Shown here piece after piece: positions 1 through 6,148 of a stretch of 8,519 nucleotides of DNA. The position numbers and the translations under genes are program-made. Source of the stretch: Ruminococcaceae bacterium UBA5579 (lineage in GTDB: Bacteria; Bacillota; Clostridia; Oscillospirales; Ruminococcaceae). Each line of letters opens with the position of its first letter. The first letter of the stretch is position 1. Where the stretch lies: positions 4,796 through 13,314 of the forward strand of contig DILZ01000066.1 of assembly GCA_002425305.1 (NCBI GenBank), written 5' to 3'. The notes beneath the pieces are model-generated. The model did not search any database, was not told the DNA's origin, and was given only the letters and a program-made list of their open reading frames with translations.

Positions 1-464
1 AGAACGCCCGCCATTTTTACGGAGCTTTGTGCTATGCCAACGCGGGCGCGGAATACAACACCACGCAGTTCTTTATAATCAACAATAAAACGCCGCAGGA
101 TATAAGCAATTTTGACGAAAAGGGAACGCAGCTGGAGATAGACAACGCTATGGATTATCTCAACGAAAACGCCGATAAAGCGAGCCAAGATAAAATCGAC
201 TCGTTTTTAAGAGACGTGCAGTATGCGCAGAACACGCTTGATTTTTTTAAGTACGCATCGGACGATGTGAAGGCGCGGTATAAAGAAAAGGGTGGCTATC
301 CGTATCTCGACGGGAATTACACCGTTTTCGGGCAGGTATACGAGGGTTTTGATGTTATCGATAAGCTGTCGGCGGTCGAGGTGGAGAACAACGGCAGCGG
401 GGAAATATCAAAGCCCGTTAAGGACATAATCATCAGGAATGTGACTGTTTCAACTTTTGAATGA
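1..464 (+). CDS. Cyclophilin-type peptidyl-prolyl cis-trans isomerase, C-terminal part (5' end outside window)
   Basis: The reading frame is open from the first base (first full codon at 3) and gives 153 residues, ending in TGA. It catalyses cis-trans isomerisation of Xaa-Pro bonds; by analogy with its full-length neighbour it is probably an exported lipoprotein, but its N-terminus is not visible. The frame opens with NARHFYGAL and then ANAGAEYNTTQFFI, matching the cyclophilin ANAGPNTNGSQFFI core. Residues equivalent to human CypA A101, N102, Q111 and F113 are all present. About 69 extra residues, rich in charged and helix-forming residues, separate FFI from the LDGNYTVFGQV strand; CypA has only a short loop there. 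The TTG at 27 is an internal Leu codon, not a start. The stop lies 17 nt before the likely start of a paralogue, with no terminator between, so the two are probably co-transcribed. The arginine equivalent to CypA R55 lies outside the window and cannot be checked. Confidence 0.93.
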   Translation, partial: NARHFYGALCYANAGAEYNTTQFFIINNKTPQDISNFDEKGTQLEIDNAMDYLNENADKASQDKIDSFLRDVQYAQNTLDFFKYASDDVKARYKEKGGYPYLDGNYTVFGQVYEGFDVIDKLSAVEVENNGSGEISKPVKDIIIRNVTVSTFE

Positions 465-470
465 TAAAGC

Positions 471-474
471 GAGG
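471..474 (+). promoter_or_regulatory. Ribosome binding site selecting the ATG at 482
   Basis: GAGG sits 7 nt before the ATG at 482. The in-frame ATG at 461, which overlaps the upstream stop as ATGA, has no purine-rich site ahead of it. The signal peptide also looks most typical when counted from 482 (MRLKRILLSS). Confidence 0.7.
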
Positions 475-481
475 TAAAAAA

Positions 482-1327
482 ATGAGGCTGAAAAGAATTC
501 TGTTAAGCAGTATACTTACTGTCAGCTGCGCGATGAGCTTTGCGGGCTGTAAGAGCAAAGGACAATCCGGAAATATATCCGAGGAGCTGACGTTCAAGGA
601 CGGCGATAAGATAGCCGAGATAAACATTGAGGAATACGGCACTATAAAAGTGAAGCTGTTTCCCGATATTGCGCCCAATGCCGTGAAGAATTTTGAGATG
701 CTTGTTGAAAAGGGATACTATGACGGACTGAAGATACATAGTGTTGCAAAGGATATGTGCATACAGGGCGGCTCGCTGTACGGAAACGGAACGGGCGGCA
801 CGGCACTTGTCAACGAGGACGGTTTTTTCCCCGTAGAAACCAGCACAGACGCACGAAACTTCTACGGTGCGCTTGGCTATTCGGCTAATAAAATGGGTGA
901 GAATACTGCGATGTTTTACATTGTCAGCAGCAAAAAGCCCGACGATATCACGAAATATTCCCCGGAGCTTATCCGCAACCAGGCGACTACCTTGGCGGAG
1001 CAAAAGGAGGGCTTGGAGGATACCGACCCGATGCTTACGCAGCTCACCTATCAGGAAACGAGCCTTAATAATCTTGCCGATATGATAAAAAAGGCAAACG
1101 ACGACGTAAAGAAGAGATATGCCGAAAAGGGCGGCTATCCGCTTTGGGACGGCAGCTATACCGTGTTTGGTCAGACGTTCGAGGGGTTTGATGTTCTTGA
1201 TAAAATAGCAAGCGCCGAGGTGATCATGGGAAAAGACGGCAAAAAAACCAAACCCAAAACCGATATCATTATAGAATCTGTTATTATAACAGAGTATAAA
1301 ACCGCCGAGCCGGAGGGTTCGGAATAA
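482..1327 (+). CDS. Cyclophilin-like lipoprotein with substituted active site
   Basis: A 281-residue exported lipoprotein of the cyclophilin fold. Residues 1-22 form a signal peptide (MRLKR, then a hydrophobic core) with lipobox FAGC and lipidated Cys23. The cyclophilin domain runs from about residue 44 (KIAEINIEEYGTIKVKLF, then APNAVKNFEML) to about 271. Aligned to human CypA, the catalytic Arg55 is Ser87 (IHSVAK for FHRII), N102 is Ala135, Q111 is Met144 and F113 is Tyr146; Q63 is kept as Gln95 in IQGGS. Isomerase activity may therefore be weak or lost, leaving a peptide-binding or chaperone role; this is inference. An insert of about 67 residues lies before the WDGSYTVFGQ strand and ends in DVKKRYAEKGGYP, nearly the same as in the upstream paralogue. 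The pair probably arose by tandem duplication and is likely one transcription unit. An alternative start at 461 would add 7 residues. Confidence 0.92.
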   Translation: MRLKRILLSSILTVSCAMSFAGCKSKGQSGNISEELTFKDGDKIAEINIEEYGTIKVKLFPDIAPNAVKNFEMLVEKGYYDGLKIHSVAKDMCIQGGSLYGNGTGGTALVNEDGFFPVETSTDARNFYGALGYSANKMGENTAMFYIVSSKKPDDITKYSPELIRNQATTLAEQKEGLEDTDPMLTQLTYQETSLNNLADMIKKANDDVKKRYAEKGGYPLWDGSYTVFGQTFEGFDVLDKIASAEVIMGKDGKKTKPKTDIIIESVIITEYKTAEPEGSE

Positions 1328-1335
1328 AAAAATAG

Positions 1336-1367
1336 AAACGGTGTCAAACAATTGTTTGACACCGTTT
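1336..1367. terminator. Bidirectional intrinsic terminator, perfect 32-nt palindrome
   Basis: A perfect inverted repeat, AAACGGTGTCAAACAA and its exact complement, is followed by T residues to 1370 on the plus strand. On the minus strand it is followed by a T-rich run (complement of 1325-1334). It lies between two convergent genes, 8 nt after the cyclophilin stop and touching the stop codon of the minus-strand membrane gene, so it probably ends both transcripts. Confidence 0.92.
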
Positions 1368-1368
1368 T

Positions 1369-2208
1369 TTATTCGGTAATATCGGTTTGCTCGTGATAAA
1401 CGAACACACTGAACGGAAACGCGCTCATAATATCACATTCACTTTTAAAAAGAGCCTCTTTCTCTTTGGTGAGGTCAAGCTGTTCCTCGGGAATACAAAG
1501 CAGTATATCTACATATTGCAGCATACCTTTTGGCTGATAGTCACTGCATAATTCGGGCGCGGGTATTTTGTATAGAGTAAGACGCTCCCCGCGAAGATAC
1601 GGCCGCAGCCAGTTGTAGAAAAAGTTCAGCAGAACGGCGCTCGGCTCGCCGACTATCACAAGCGTCCGCAGATTCGTTTCCCCGAGTACCTTAAGATCGG
1701 CGGGTATAGTCATCTCAACACACTTCTCTCCGTTTTTTACGGTGAAGAACCTCCGCGTGATATTCTTTACATATATTCCGAGGATAATAAACGGCGCTGC
1801 AAATGCCAAAACCATACACGCGAAACCAAGCGCCAGATGTACGCGATCACCGAGAATATACGCCGCAAACATAAACACTATTATCGACGAAACGGCAAGC
1901 ACAGCCGTCGACACGCTTAAGCCAACGCCGCGCCGCACCTCCATTATCGCGGATATTTTGCCGTTGAACAGCCTCTCGGTATTAACGTCGTTGTTCTGCG
2001 GTATCAGGCGGCGGCGAGTGAGCCGCACTATCACCGGTGACACAGCCACGGCAAACAGCCCTGCGATAAACGTGAACACAATGATCGGATAGCACCATTC
2101 ACCGAACTTGCATAAGGCTGAGACCACTAAAAATCCAAAATCCGCCAGTAATATTCCCCAGCCGATAAGCTGCCAGAACAGATACGGGTGACGCTGCCGG
2201 AAACTCAT
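1369..2208 (-). CDS. Four-helix membrane protein of unknown function, last gene of the gat operon
   Basis: I do not recognise this 279-residue protein. Four hydrophobic segments lie at about residues 9-31, 39-62, 96-119 and 125-147. The segment 2-3 loop (62-95) is basic (RLTRRR, EVRR), which suggests it faces the cytoplasm. The remaining 130 or so residues form a soluble, mixed-charge C-terminal domain with a possible beta-alpha pattern (NLRTLVIVGEPSAVLLNFFY, then YVDILLCIP). I see no catalytic motif or signal peptide. The ATG is well supported: AGGAGA lies 6 nt upstream, inside the last codons of gatB, and only 2 nt separate the gatB stop from this start. It is therefore probably translationally coupled to gatB and transcribed from the gatC promoter. 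The shared terminator lies directly beyond the stop. A link to tRNA amidation is suggested only by position. The open frame, ribosome site and spacing make the gene itself secure; the function is open. Confidence 0.85.
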   Translation of the reverse strand: MSFRQRHPYLFWQLIGWGILLADFGFLVVSALCKFGEWCYPIIVFTFIAGLFAVAVSPVIVRLTRRRLIPQNNDVNTERLFNGKISAIMEVRRGVGLSVSTAVLAVSSIIVFMFAAYILGDRVHLALGFACMVLAFAAPFIILGIYVKNITRRFFTVKNGEKCVEMTIPADLKVLGETNLRTLVIVGEPSAVLLNFFYNWLRPYLRGERLTLYKIPAPELCSDYQPKGMLQYVDILLCIPEEQLDLTKEKEALFKSECDIMSAFPFSVFVYHEQTDITE

Positions 2209-2210
2209 AG

Positions 2211-3644
2211 CTACTCTCCTAACTTTTTACGGATATATTCCTGAATAGCTTTGGGGCTTGCCGCACCTTTCAAAGCCTTGTTCGCCTGTCCCATAAAGAA
2301 CCCGAACACCTTCTGATCGCCGTTTTTGTATTGTTCCACGGGCTTGGGATTGTTGGCGATTATCTCGTCCACTACCTTCGCCAGCAAATCGTTGTCCTCT
2401 TTTATCCAGAGGTCGTCGCGGTCGGCAATATCCTTCGGAGAGCCGCCGTTCTCGATCATCTCGCGGAGTATCGTCTTGGCGTTCGCCTGCGATATCTTGT
2501 CCGTCTGCATAAATTCGACAAGCTGCGCGAACTTCGCGCCGCCGAATTTAAGATTTTCCATATCCGCTTCGCCGCGGTTTATGCGGTTCATCAGCTCGCC
2601 GATGATGTAGTTCGCAACGGCTTTCGGGTTGTTGTATTCCGAAATCGCCGCGTCAAAGAAATCGCATATTGTCTTGTTGCCGACAATGATGTCCGCGTCC
2701 GCTTTCTTGATACCGTATTCATTGACATAACGTTCAACGCGCTGCTCGGGCAGTTCGGGGATAGAACTCTTTATCGCTTCAAGTTCCTCTTCGGTGAAGA
2801 TTATCGGCGGGATATCGGGATCGGGGAAATAGCGGTAGTCGTGCGCGTCCTCCTTGGAGCGCATAGCGGTCGTTTCGCCGAGCTGTTCATTGAAACGGCG
2901 CGTCTGCTGAATAACGCGCTCGCCGTTTTCAAGAAGCTCTTCTTGCCGCTCAATCTCCACCTCAATAGCGCGCGCGATCGCCTTGAGCGAGTTGAGGTTT
3001 TTAAGCTCGGTGCGCGTCCCAAGCTCGGTCGAGCCTTTGGGAGCTATCGAGATGTTAACGTCGCAGCGTATCGAGCCTTGCTCCATTTTGCAGTCGCAGA
3101 TACCCGCGTATTGGAGCAGCAGCTTTATTTTTTCGATAAACGCAATTACCTCGTCCGCCGAGTGGAAATCCGGCTCTGTAACTATCTCGATAAGCGGAAC
3201 GCCGCAGCGGTTGTAGTCCGCAAGAGAAATACGGTTCACATCGTCGTGAACGAGCTTGCCCGCGTCCTCCTCAAGGTGGATACGGTTAATGCGGATAATC
3301 TTGTCTACGCCGTTTACGTTAATGTTTACTGTACCCGAAAGGCAGACGGGGCGCGGCATTTGCGATATCTGATACGCCTTGGGAAGATCGGGGTAGAAAT
3401 AGTTCTTTCTGTCCCATTTCGTGAACCGCGAGATATCGCAGTTCATCACATAGCCCGCTTTTATAATGTACTCAACCGCCTTTTGGTTGAGCACGGGCAG
3501 AGTTCCGGGAAGTCCGCTGCATACAGGGCAGCAGCGCGAGTTCGGAGTTCCGCCGAACTCTGCGGAACAGGTGCAGAACACCTTTGATTTAGTTAGCAGC
3601 TCCGCGTGTATTTCAAGACCCATTGTGGGAAAATAAGCACTCAT
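2211..3644 (-). CDS. gatB: Asp-tRNA(Asn)/Glu-tRNA(Gln) amidotransferase subunit B
   Basis: GatB binds misacylated Glu-tRNA(Gln) or Asp-tRNA(Asn), activates the side-chain carboxylate with ATP, and receives ammonia from GatA to give Gln-tRNA or Asn-tRNA. The 477 residues are the usual family length. Signatures in order: GLEIHAEL (9-16); a probable zinc site with Cys24, Cys26, Cys39 and Cys42 (CTC ... CPVC); KNYFYPDLPKAYQISQ (80-95); RIHLEEDAGKLVH (121-133); DYNRCGVPLIEIVTEPD (143-159); SIRCDVNISI (191-200); GTRTELKNLNS (209-219); and DYRYFPDPDIPP (269-280). The C-terminal helical, YqeY-like tRNA-binding region ends in IQEYIRKKLGE. I chose the ATG at 3642-3644, which has AAGGGGG 7 nt upstream; a TTG one codon earlier would leave only a 4-nt gap. 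It is third in the gatC-gatA-gatB order, 12 nt after gatA, and the membrane protein gene follows 2 nt after its stop. Confidence 0.98.
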   Translation of the reverse strand: MSAYFPTMGLEIHAELLTKSKVFCTCSAEFGGTPNSRCCPVCSGLPGTLPVLNQKAVEYIIKAGYVMNCDISRFTKWDRKNYFYPDLPKAYQISQMPRPVCLSGTVNINVNGVDKIIRINRIHLEEDAGKLVHDDVNRISLADYNRCGVPLIEIVTEPDFHSADEVIAFIEKIKLLLQYAGICDCKMEQGSIRCDVNISIAPKGSTELGTRTELKNLNSLKAIARAIEVEIERQEELLENGERVIQQTRRFNEQLGETTAMRSKEDAHDYRYFPDPDIPPIIFTEEELEAIKSSIPELPEQRVERYVNEYGIKKADADIIVGNKTICDFFDAAISEYNNPKAVANYIIGELMNRINRGEADMENLKFGGAKFAQLVEFMQTDKISQANAKTILREMIENGGSPKDIADRDDLWIKEDNDLLAKVVDEIIANNPKPVEQYKNGDQKVFGFFMGQANKALKGAASPKAIQEYIRKKLGE

Positions 3645-3649
3645 CAAAA

Positions 3650-3659
3650 CACCCCCTTA
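3650..3659 (-). promoter_or_regulatory. gatB ribosome binding site overlapping the gatA stop codon
   Basis: The minus strand reads TAAGGGGGTG, where TAA is the gatA stop. AAGGGGGTG can pair along nine bases with the 16S rRNA anti-Shine-Dalgarno sequence, with one G-U wobble. Its overlap with the stop codon points to translational coupling of gatA and gatB. The same sequence sits at the gatC-gatA junction. Confidence 0.85.
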
Positions 3660-5108
3660 CAGCTTCGGAGCAATGGTCATAAAGCCTTGCTCGAACGCGT
3701 CCGCGACTTGCAGTATCGTCTGCTCGTCGAAACGCTTTCCGATTATCGACATACCTATCGGAAGTCCGTCGTCCGCAGTGTATCCGCAGGTCGTGGAAAT
3801 TCCGGGCAGCTTCGCGATATTCACCGTTACCGTGCAAATATCAGCCTGATACATCTTAACGGGATCGTTATCCTGTGCGCCTATCTTATAAGCGGGAGTT
3901 GGAGCTGTCGGTGTGAGAATAACGTCGGCGATCTCGAAAATGTCGTTGTATTCTTTAATTATCTCTTGCTTTAGCGCGAGAGCCTTCTTGTAATAAGCGT
4001 CATAATATCCGCTAGAAAGCGCGTAGTTTCCGAGAAGTATGCGCCGCTTGACCTCCTCGCCGAACCCGCGTGAGCGGCTGTCGCGGATAAGCTCCTCAAA
4101 CGTTCTTCCCTCTCCTCTGAAGCCGTACTTTATTCCGTCAAACCGCGAGAGATTGGAAGCCGCCTCCGCGCAAGCGATAAGATAGTATGCGGGGATAGCA
4201 TATTTCAGCCCGGGCATCGAGCAATCCACGAGCGCCGCGCCGCGCTTTTCAAGCTCCTTTGCCGCGTCAAGCACGCAGCTTTTTACGGTCTCGTCCACCG
4301 CGTCGGAGAAGAACTCCTTAGGCAGCGCGATCTTCAAGCCGTTTATCGGCTGCCCGAGCTTTTCGGTAAAATCGGGAGTGTCAACGTTTGCCGAAGTAGC
4401 GTCGTGCCTGTCGTGACCGCAAATGGCGTTCAGCATTATTGCGCAGTCCCGCGCGTCGTTGCATATCGGACCTATCTGGTCGAGCGAGCTTGCAAACGCG
4501 ACCAATCCATAGCGCGAAACGCGTCCGTAAGTAGGCTTGATACCGGTAACTCCGCAGAACGATGAGGGCTGACGTATCGAACCGCCCGTATCGCTGCCGA
4601 GAGCAGCAGGCGCGAGAGAAGCTCCCACCGCCGCCGCCGAACCGCCCGAAGAGCCGCCCGGAACGCTCTCGAGGTCGTAAGGGTTCTTTGTTTTCGCAAA
4701 CGCGGAGGTCTGCGTTGAACCGCCCATAGCGAACTCGTCCATCGAAGCACGTCCGAGAAGAACGTATCCCTGCTCGTTCAGCTTATCTATTACCGTCGCG
4801 TTATACGGCGGAATGAAATTTTCGAGCATTTTGCTTGCGCAGGTCGTTTTAACGCCGTCAATGCAGATGTTGTCCTTGACGGCCAGCGGAATGCCCGTAA
4901 GCGGCGCGGACTTTCCCGCGTCAATGATCTTCTGGGCGTTCTCCGCGTCCTTCATTGCCTTATCCTTTGTTACCGTGATGTATGAAAGAAGCTGCGGATC
5001 GACCGCCTCAATTCTCTTGAAATATTCTCCGCAAAGCTCCGCCGCGCTTATCTCCTTGTTGTCAAGTGCATTGCGGAGATCGCGTATCTTGGCTCTTTTT
5101 ATATCCAT
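3657..5108 (-). CDS. gatA: Asp-tRNA(Asn)/Glu-tRNA(Gln) amidotransferase subunit A (glutamine amidase)
   Basis: GatA hydrolyses glutamine and supplies ammonia through a channel to GatB for transamidation of mischarged tRNA in the cytoplasm. The 483 residues match the family length. The amidase-signature catalytic triad is complete: Lys78 in GIPLAVKDNI, cis-Ser153 in GGSSGGS, and nucleophile Ser177 in GSDTGGSIRQPS. Each is one number below the published S. aureus GatA positions (79, 154, 178). The GIKPTYGRVSRYGLVAFASS and LDQIGPI segments that follow are also typical. The ATG has AAGGGGGTG ahead of it, overlapping the gatC stop, and lies 12 nt after gatC. The stop overlaps the gatB ribosome site. 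The gene is intact and looks fully functional. Confidence 0.99.
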   Translation of the reverse strand: MDIKRAKIRDLRNALDNKEISAAELCGEYFKRIEAVDPQLLSYITVTKDKAMKDAENAQKIIDAGKSAPLTGIPLAVKDNICIDGVKTTCASKMLENFIPPYNATVIDKLNEQGYVLLGRASMDEFAMGGSTQTSAFAKTKNPYDLESVPGGSSGGSAAAVGASLAPAALGSDTGGSIRQPSSFCGVTGIKPTYGRVSRYGLVAFASSLDQIGPICNDARDCAIMLNAICGHDRHDATSANVDTPDFTEKLGQPINGLKIALPKEFFSDAVDETVKSCVLDAAKELEKRGAALVDCSMPGLKYAIPAYYLIACAEAASNLSRFDGIKYGFRGEGRTFEELIRDSRSRGFGEEVKRRILLGNYALSSGYYDAYYKKALALKQEIIKEYNDIFEIADVILTPTAPTPAYKIGAQDNDPVKMYQADICTVTVNIAKLPGISTTCGYTADDGLPIGMSIIGKRFDEQTILQVADAFEQGFMTIAPKL

Positions 5109-5113
5109 ATCCG

Positions 5114-5123
5114 CACCCCCTTA
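5114..5123 (-). promoter_or_regulatory. gatA ribosome binding site overlapping the gatC stop codon
   Basis: The minus strand reads TAAGGGGGTG, with the gatC stop TAA forming part of the Shine-Dalgarno site and the gatA ATG 12 nt beyond the stop. The sequence and spacing are identical to the gatA-gatB junction, which suggests matched, coupled translation of the subunits. Confidence 0.85.
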
Positions 5124-5405
5124 CTCTACGACCTTCGGAACGACATAGCAGCCGTCCGTGTTTTCGGCGTTGGCAAGCAGCTTATCCGTCGGGAAGCTCT
5201 CCTCGGGAACGTCCTCGCGGGTGTCGCCGAAGCGTATCTCGTTGCCGTCTTTGGTGTCGTCGTAGGTGAGATCGAACTCCTTGATCTCGTCCATAAGGTC
5301 GATGATGTCGCTCATCTCGCCCATTACCTTTTTCATTCCCTCTTCGTCATAGTCGAGCTTTGAAAGCTCGCAGAGGTGCTCTATCGTTTTAAGTTCCACA
5401 GCCAT
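5121..5405 (-). CDS. gatC: Asp-tRNA(Asn)/Glu-tRNA(Gln) amidotransferase subunit C
   Basis: GatC is the small subunit that wraps around the GatA-GatB interface and stabilises the complex. From the ATG at 5403-5405 it has 94 residues, close to the usual 95-100. The N-terminal helical part (IEHLCELSKLDYDEEG) matches the family's hxxLAxLxLxxxE pattern. The extended tail shows the family ending, with PTDKLLANAENTDGCYVVPKVVE for the usual LxNAPxxxxxxFxVPxVVE. The frame extends 12 codons further to an ATG at 5441, but that start lies at or before the predicted transcription start of the promoter at 5446-5474. The ATG at 5405 has AAAGGA 9 nt upstream, so I use it. It is the first gene of the gatCAB-membrane protein operon. 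Confidence 0.95.
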   Translation of the reverse strand: MAVELKTIEHLCELSKLDYDEEGMKKVMGEMSDIIDLMDEIKEFDLTYDDTKDGNEIRFGDTREDVPEESFPTDKLLANAENTDGCYVVPKVVE

Positions 5406-5414
5406 ATAAACATA

Positions 5415-5420
5415 TCCTTT
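5415..5420 (-). promoter_or_regulatory. gatC ribosome binding site selecting the ATG at 5405
   Basis: The minus strand reads AAAGGA, 9 nt before the ATG at 5403-5405. This favours the shorter GatC over the upstream in-frame ATG at 5441. Confidence 0.7.
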
Positions 5421-5445
5421 CTTTTGAATATAATCATACATTGTT

Positions 5446-5474
5446 ATTATATCCTATTTTTGCCTATTTTGCAA
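5446..5474 (-). promoter_or_regulatory. Sigma-A-type promoter of the gatCAB operon
   Basis: On the minus strand, TTGCAA (5469-5474, 4 of 6 to the -35 consensus) lies 17 nt from a perfect TATAAT (5446-5451). Transcription should start near 5439, giving a leader of about 34 nt before the gatC ATG. No other promoter is evident up to the end of the operon. Confidence 0.8.
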
Positions 5475-5569
5475 GGGCATTTTCAAAAATAATTCACCCT
5501 GATTTGTCGCCTTGTGCAACAAACACAAATATACTTACTTTGCAAGACTAATTTAGGAGCATATTACCA

Positions 5570-5599
5570 TTGACATTTCCGTAAAAAAACTGGTATAAT
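5570..5599 (+). promoter_or_regulatory. Near-consensus promoter of the small membrane protein gene
   Basis: A perfect TTGACA (5570-5575) lies 18 nt from a perfect TATAAT (5594-5599), which also has the extended -10 TGG (5591-5593). A second TATAAT at 5603-5608 has no matching -35. The predicted start near 5606 gives a leader of about 33 nt. This should be a strong vegetative promoter, divergent from the gatC promoter about 100 bp away. Confidence 0.88.
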
Positions 5600-5638
5600 T
5601 AGTATAATACTTTACAGTGGATTTGAAAGGAGTTAATT

Positions 5639-6091
5639 ATGTATACTGTTAAGAAAATCGTCAGCGTATTGATGATAATTGCTGCCGTTGCCGCAATTGG
5701 CGGCGGAGTGGGTTATTCGCTTGCCTCTTTTAAATTGGTGAATCTTGACTTCAATATGATATTCACCTTCTCGATGATCGCCGTTATTGGCGGTTTTGCA
5801 ACGCTTGGTTTGGGCATCATATCGATCATTCTTTCCTGTATCGCAGTAGCAAAACGTCCACACGCAGCTGTCGGAATCGCGGGCGTACTTACCGGAGCGG
5901 TAGCTTTCCTTATGATACCATATACGTCGTTTAGCAACGCACTCAGCTTCGGGAATACATTCTCGTCGCTTGTCGCGACCGACTTTTACCAGGAAGGATC
6001 AAAGTTCTTCGGATTGGGTATGGTTGTATTCGCGCTTGTTTCAATGATCCTTGCGATATCCGATCTTGTAAAAACAAACAGAGGCGAATAA
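5639..6091 (+). CDS. Small four-helix membrane protein, unknown function
   Basis: A 150-residue, highly hydrophobic protein that I do not recognise. Four membrane segments lie at about residues 7-29, 41-70, 76-94 and 122-142, with short basic turns (VAKRPHA at 70-76) and a hydrophilic end (DLVKTNRGE). The glycine-rich helix 1 (AIGGGVGYSLAS) and the GGFATLGLGI stretch suggest tight helix packing. There is no lipobox, catalytic motif or transporter signature. Translation is well supported: AAAGGAG lies 6 nt before the ATG, downstream of a near-consensus promoter. The gene stands alone between a divergent gatC and a convergent carboxypeptidase gene, with its own terminator, so it is a monocistronic unit. 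Many clostridia carry small polytopic proteins of this kind; I cannot assign a family. Confidence 0.88.
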   Translation: MYTVKKIVSVLMIIAAVAAIGGGVGYSLASFKLVNLDFNMIFTFSMIAVIGGFATLGLGIISIILSCIAVAKRPHAAVGIAGVLTGAVAFLMIPYTSFSNALSFGNTFSSLVATDFYQEGSKFFGLGMVVFALVSMILAISDLVKTNRGE

Positions 6092-6118
6092 TATACAACG
6101 TTAAACTGCATATAGCAG

Positions 6119-6146
6119 AAAAAGCCGAGAACGCTCTCGGCTTTTT
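6119..6146. terminator. Bidirectional intrinsic terminator
   Basis: AAAAAGCCGAGA (6119-6130) pairs perfectly with TCTCGGCTTTTT (6135-6146) around the loop ACGC. T runs follow on both strands. It ends the small membrane protein gene (stop 27 nt upstream) and the convergent carboxypeptidase gene, whose stop begins 3 nt from the stem. Confidence 0.93.
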
Positions 6147-6148
6147 GT

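Noticed and set aside
461..481. ATG at 461 as start of the second cyclophilin (ATGA overlap with the upstream stop)
   Set aside because: No Shine-Dalgarno precedes it, whereas GAGG is well placed for the ATG at 482 and the signal peptide starts normally there. Coupled initiation at 461 is not fully excluded.
503..1351. A 282-codon open frame on the minus strand opposite the cyclophilin lipoprotein gene
   Set aside because: The plus-strand gene has a lipobox, a conserved fold and a ribosome site. The minus frame has no family resemblance and crosses the terminator.
2331..3587. A 418-codon open frame on the plus strand opposite gatB
   Set aside because: It is antisense to a fully conserved gatB, has a low-complexity Arg/Val/Leu-rich product and no recognisable domain; it is a codon-bias shadow.
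5512..5528. Inverted repeat TTGTG-N7-CACAA between the divergent promoters
   Set aside because: The arms are only 5 bp in AT-rich DNA and not placed on either promoter core, so I treat it as chance.
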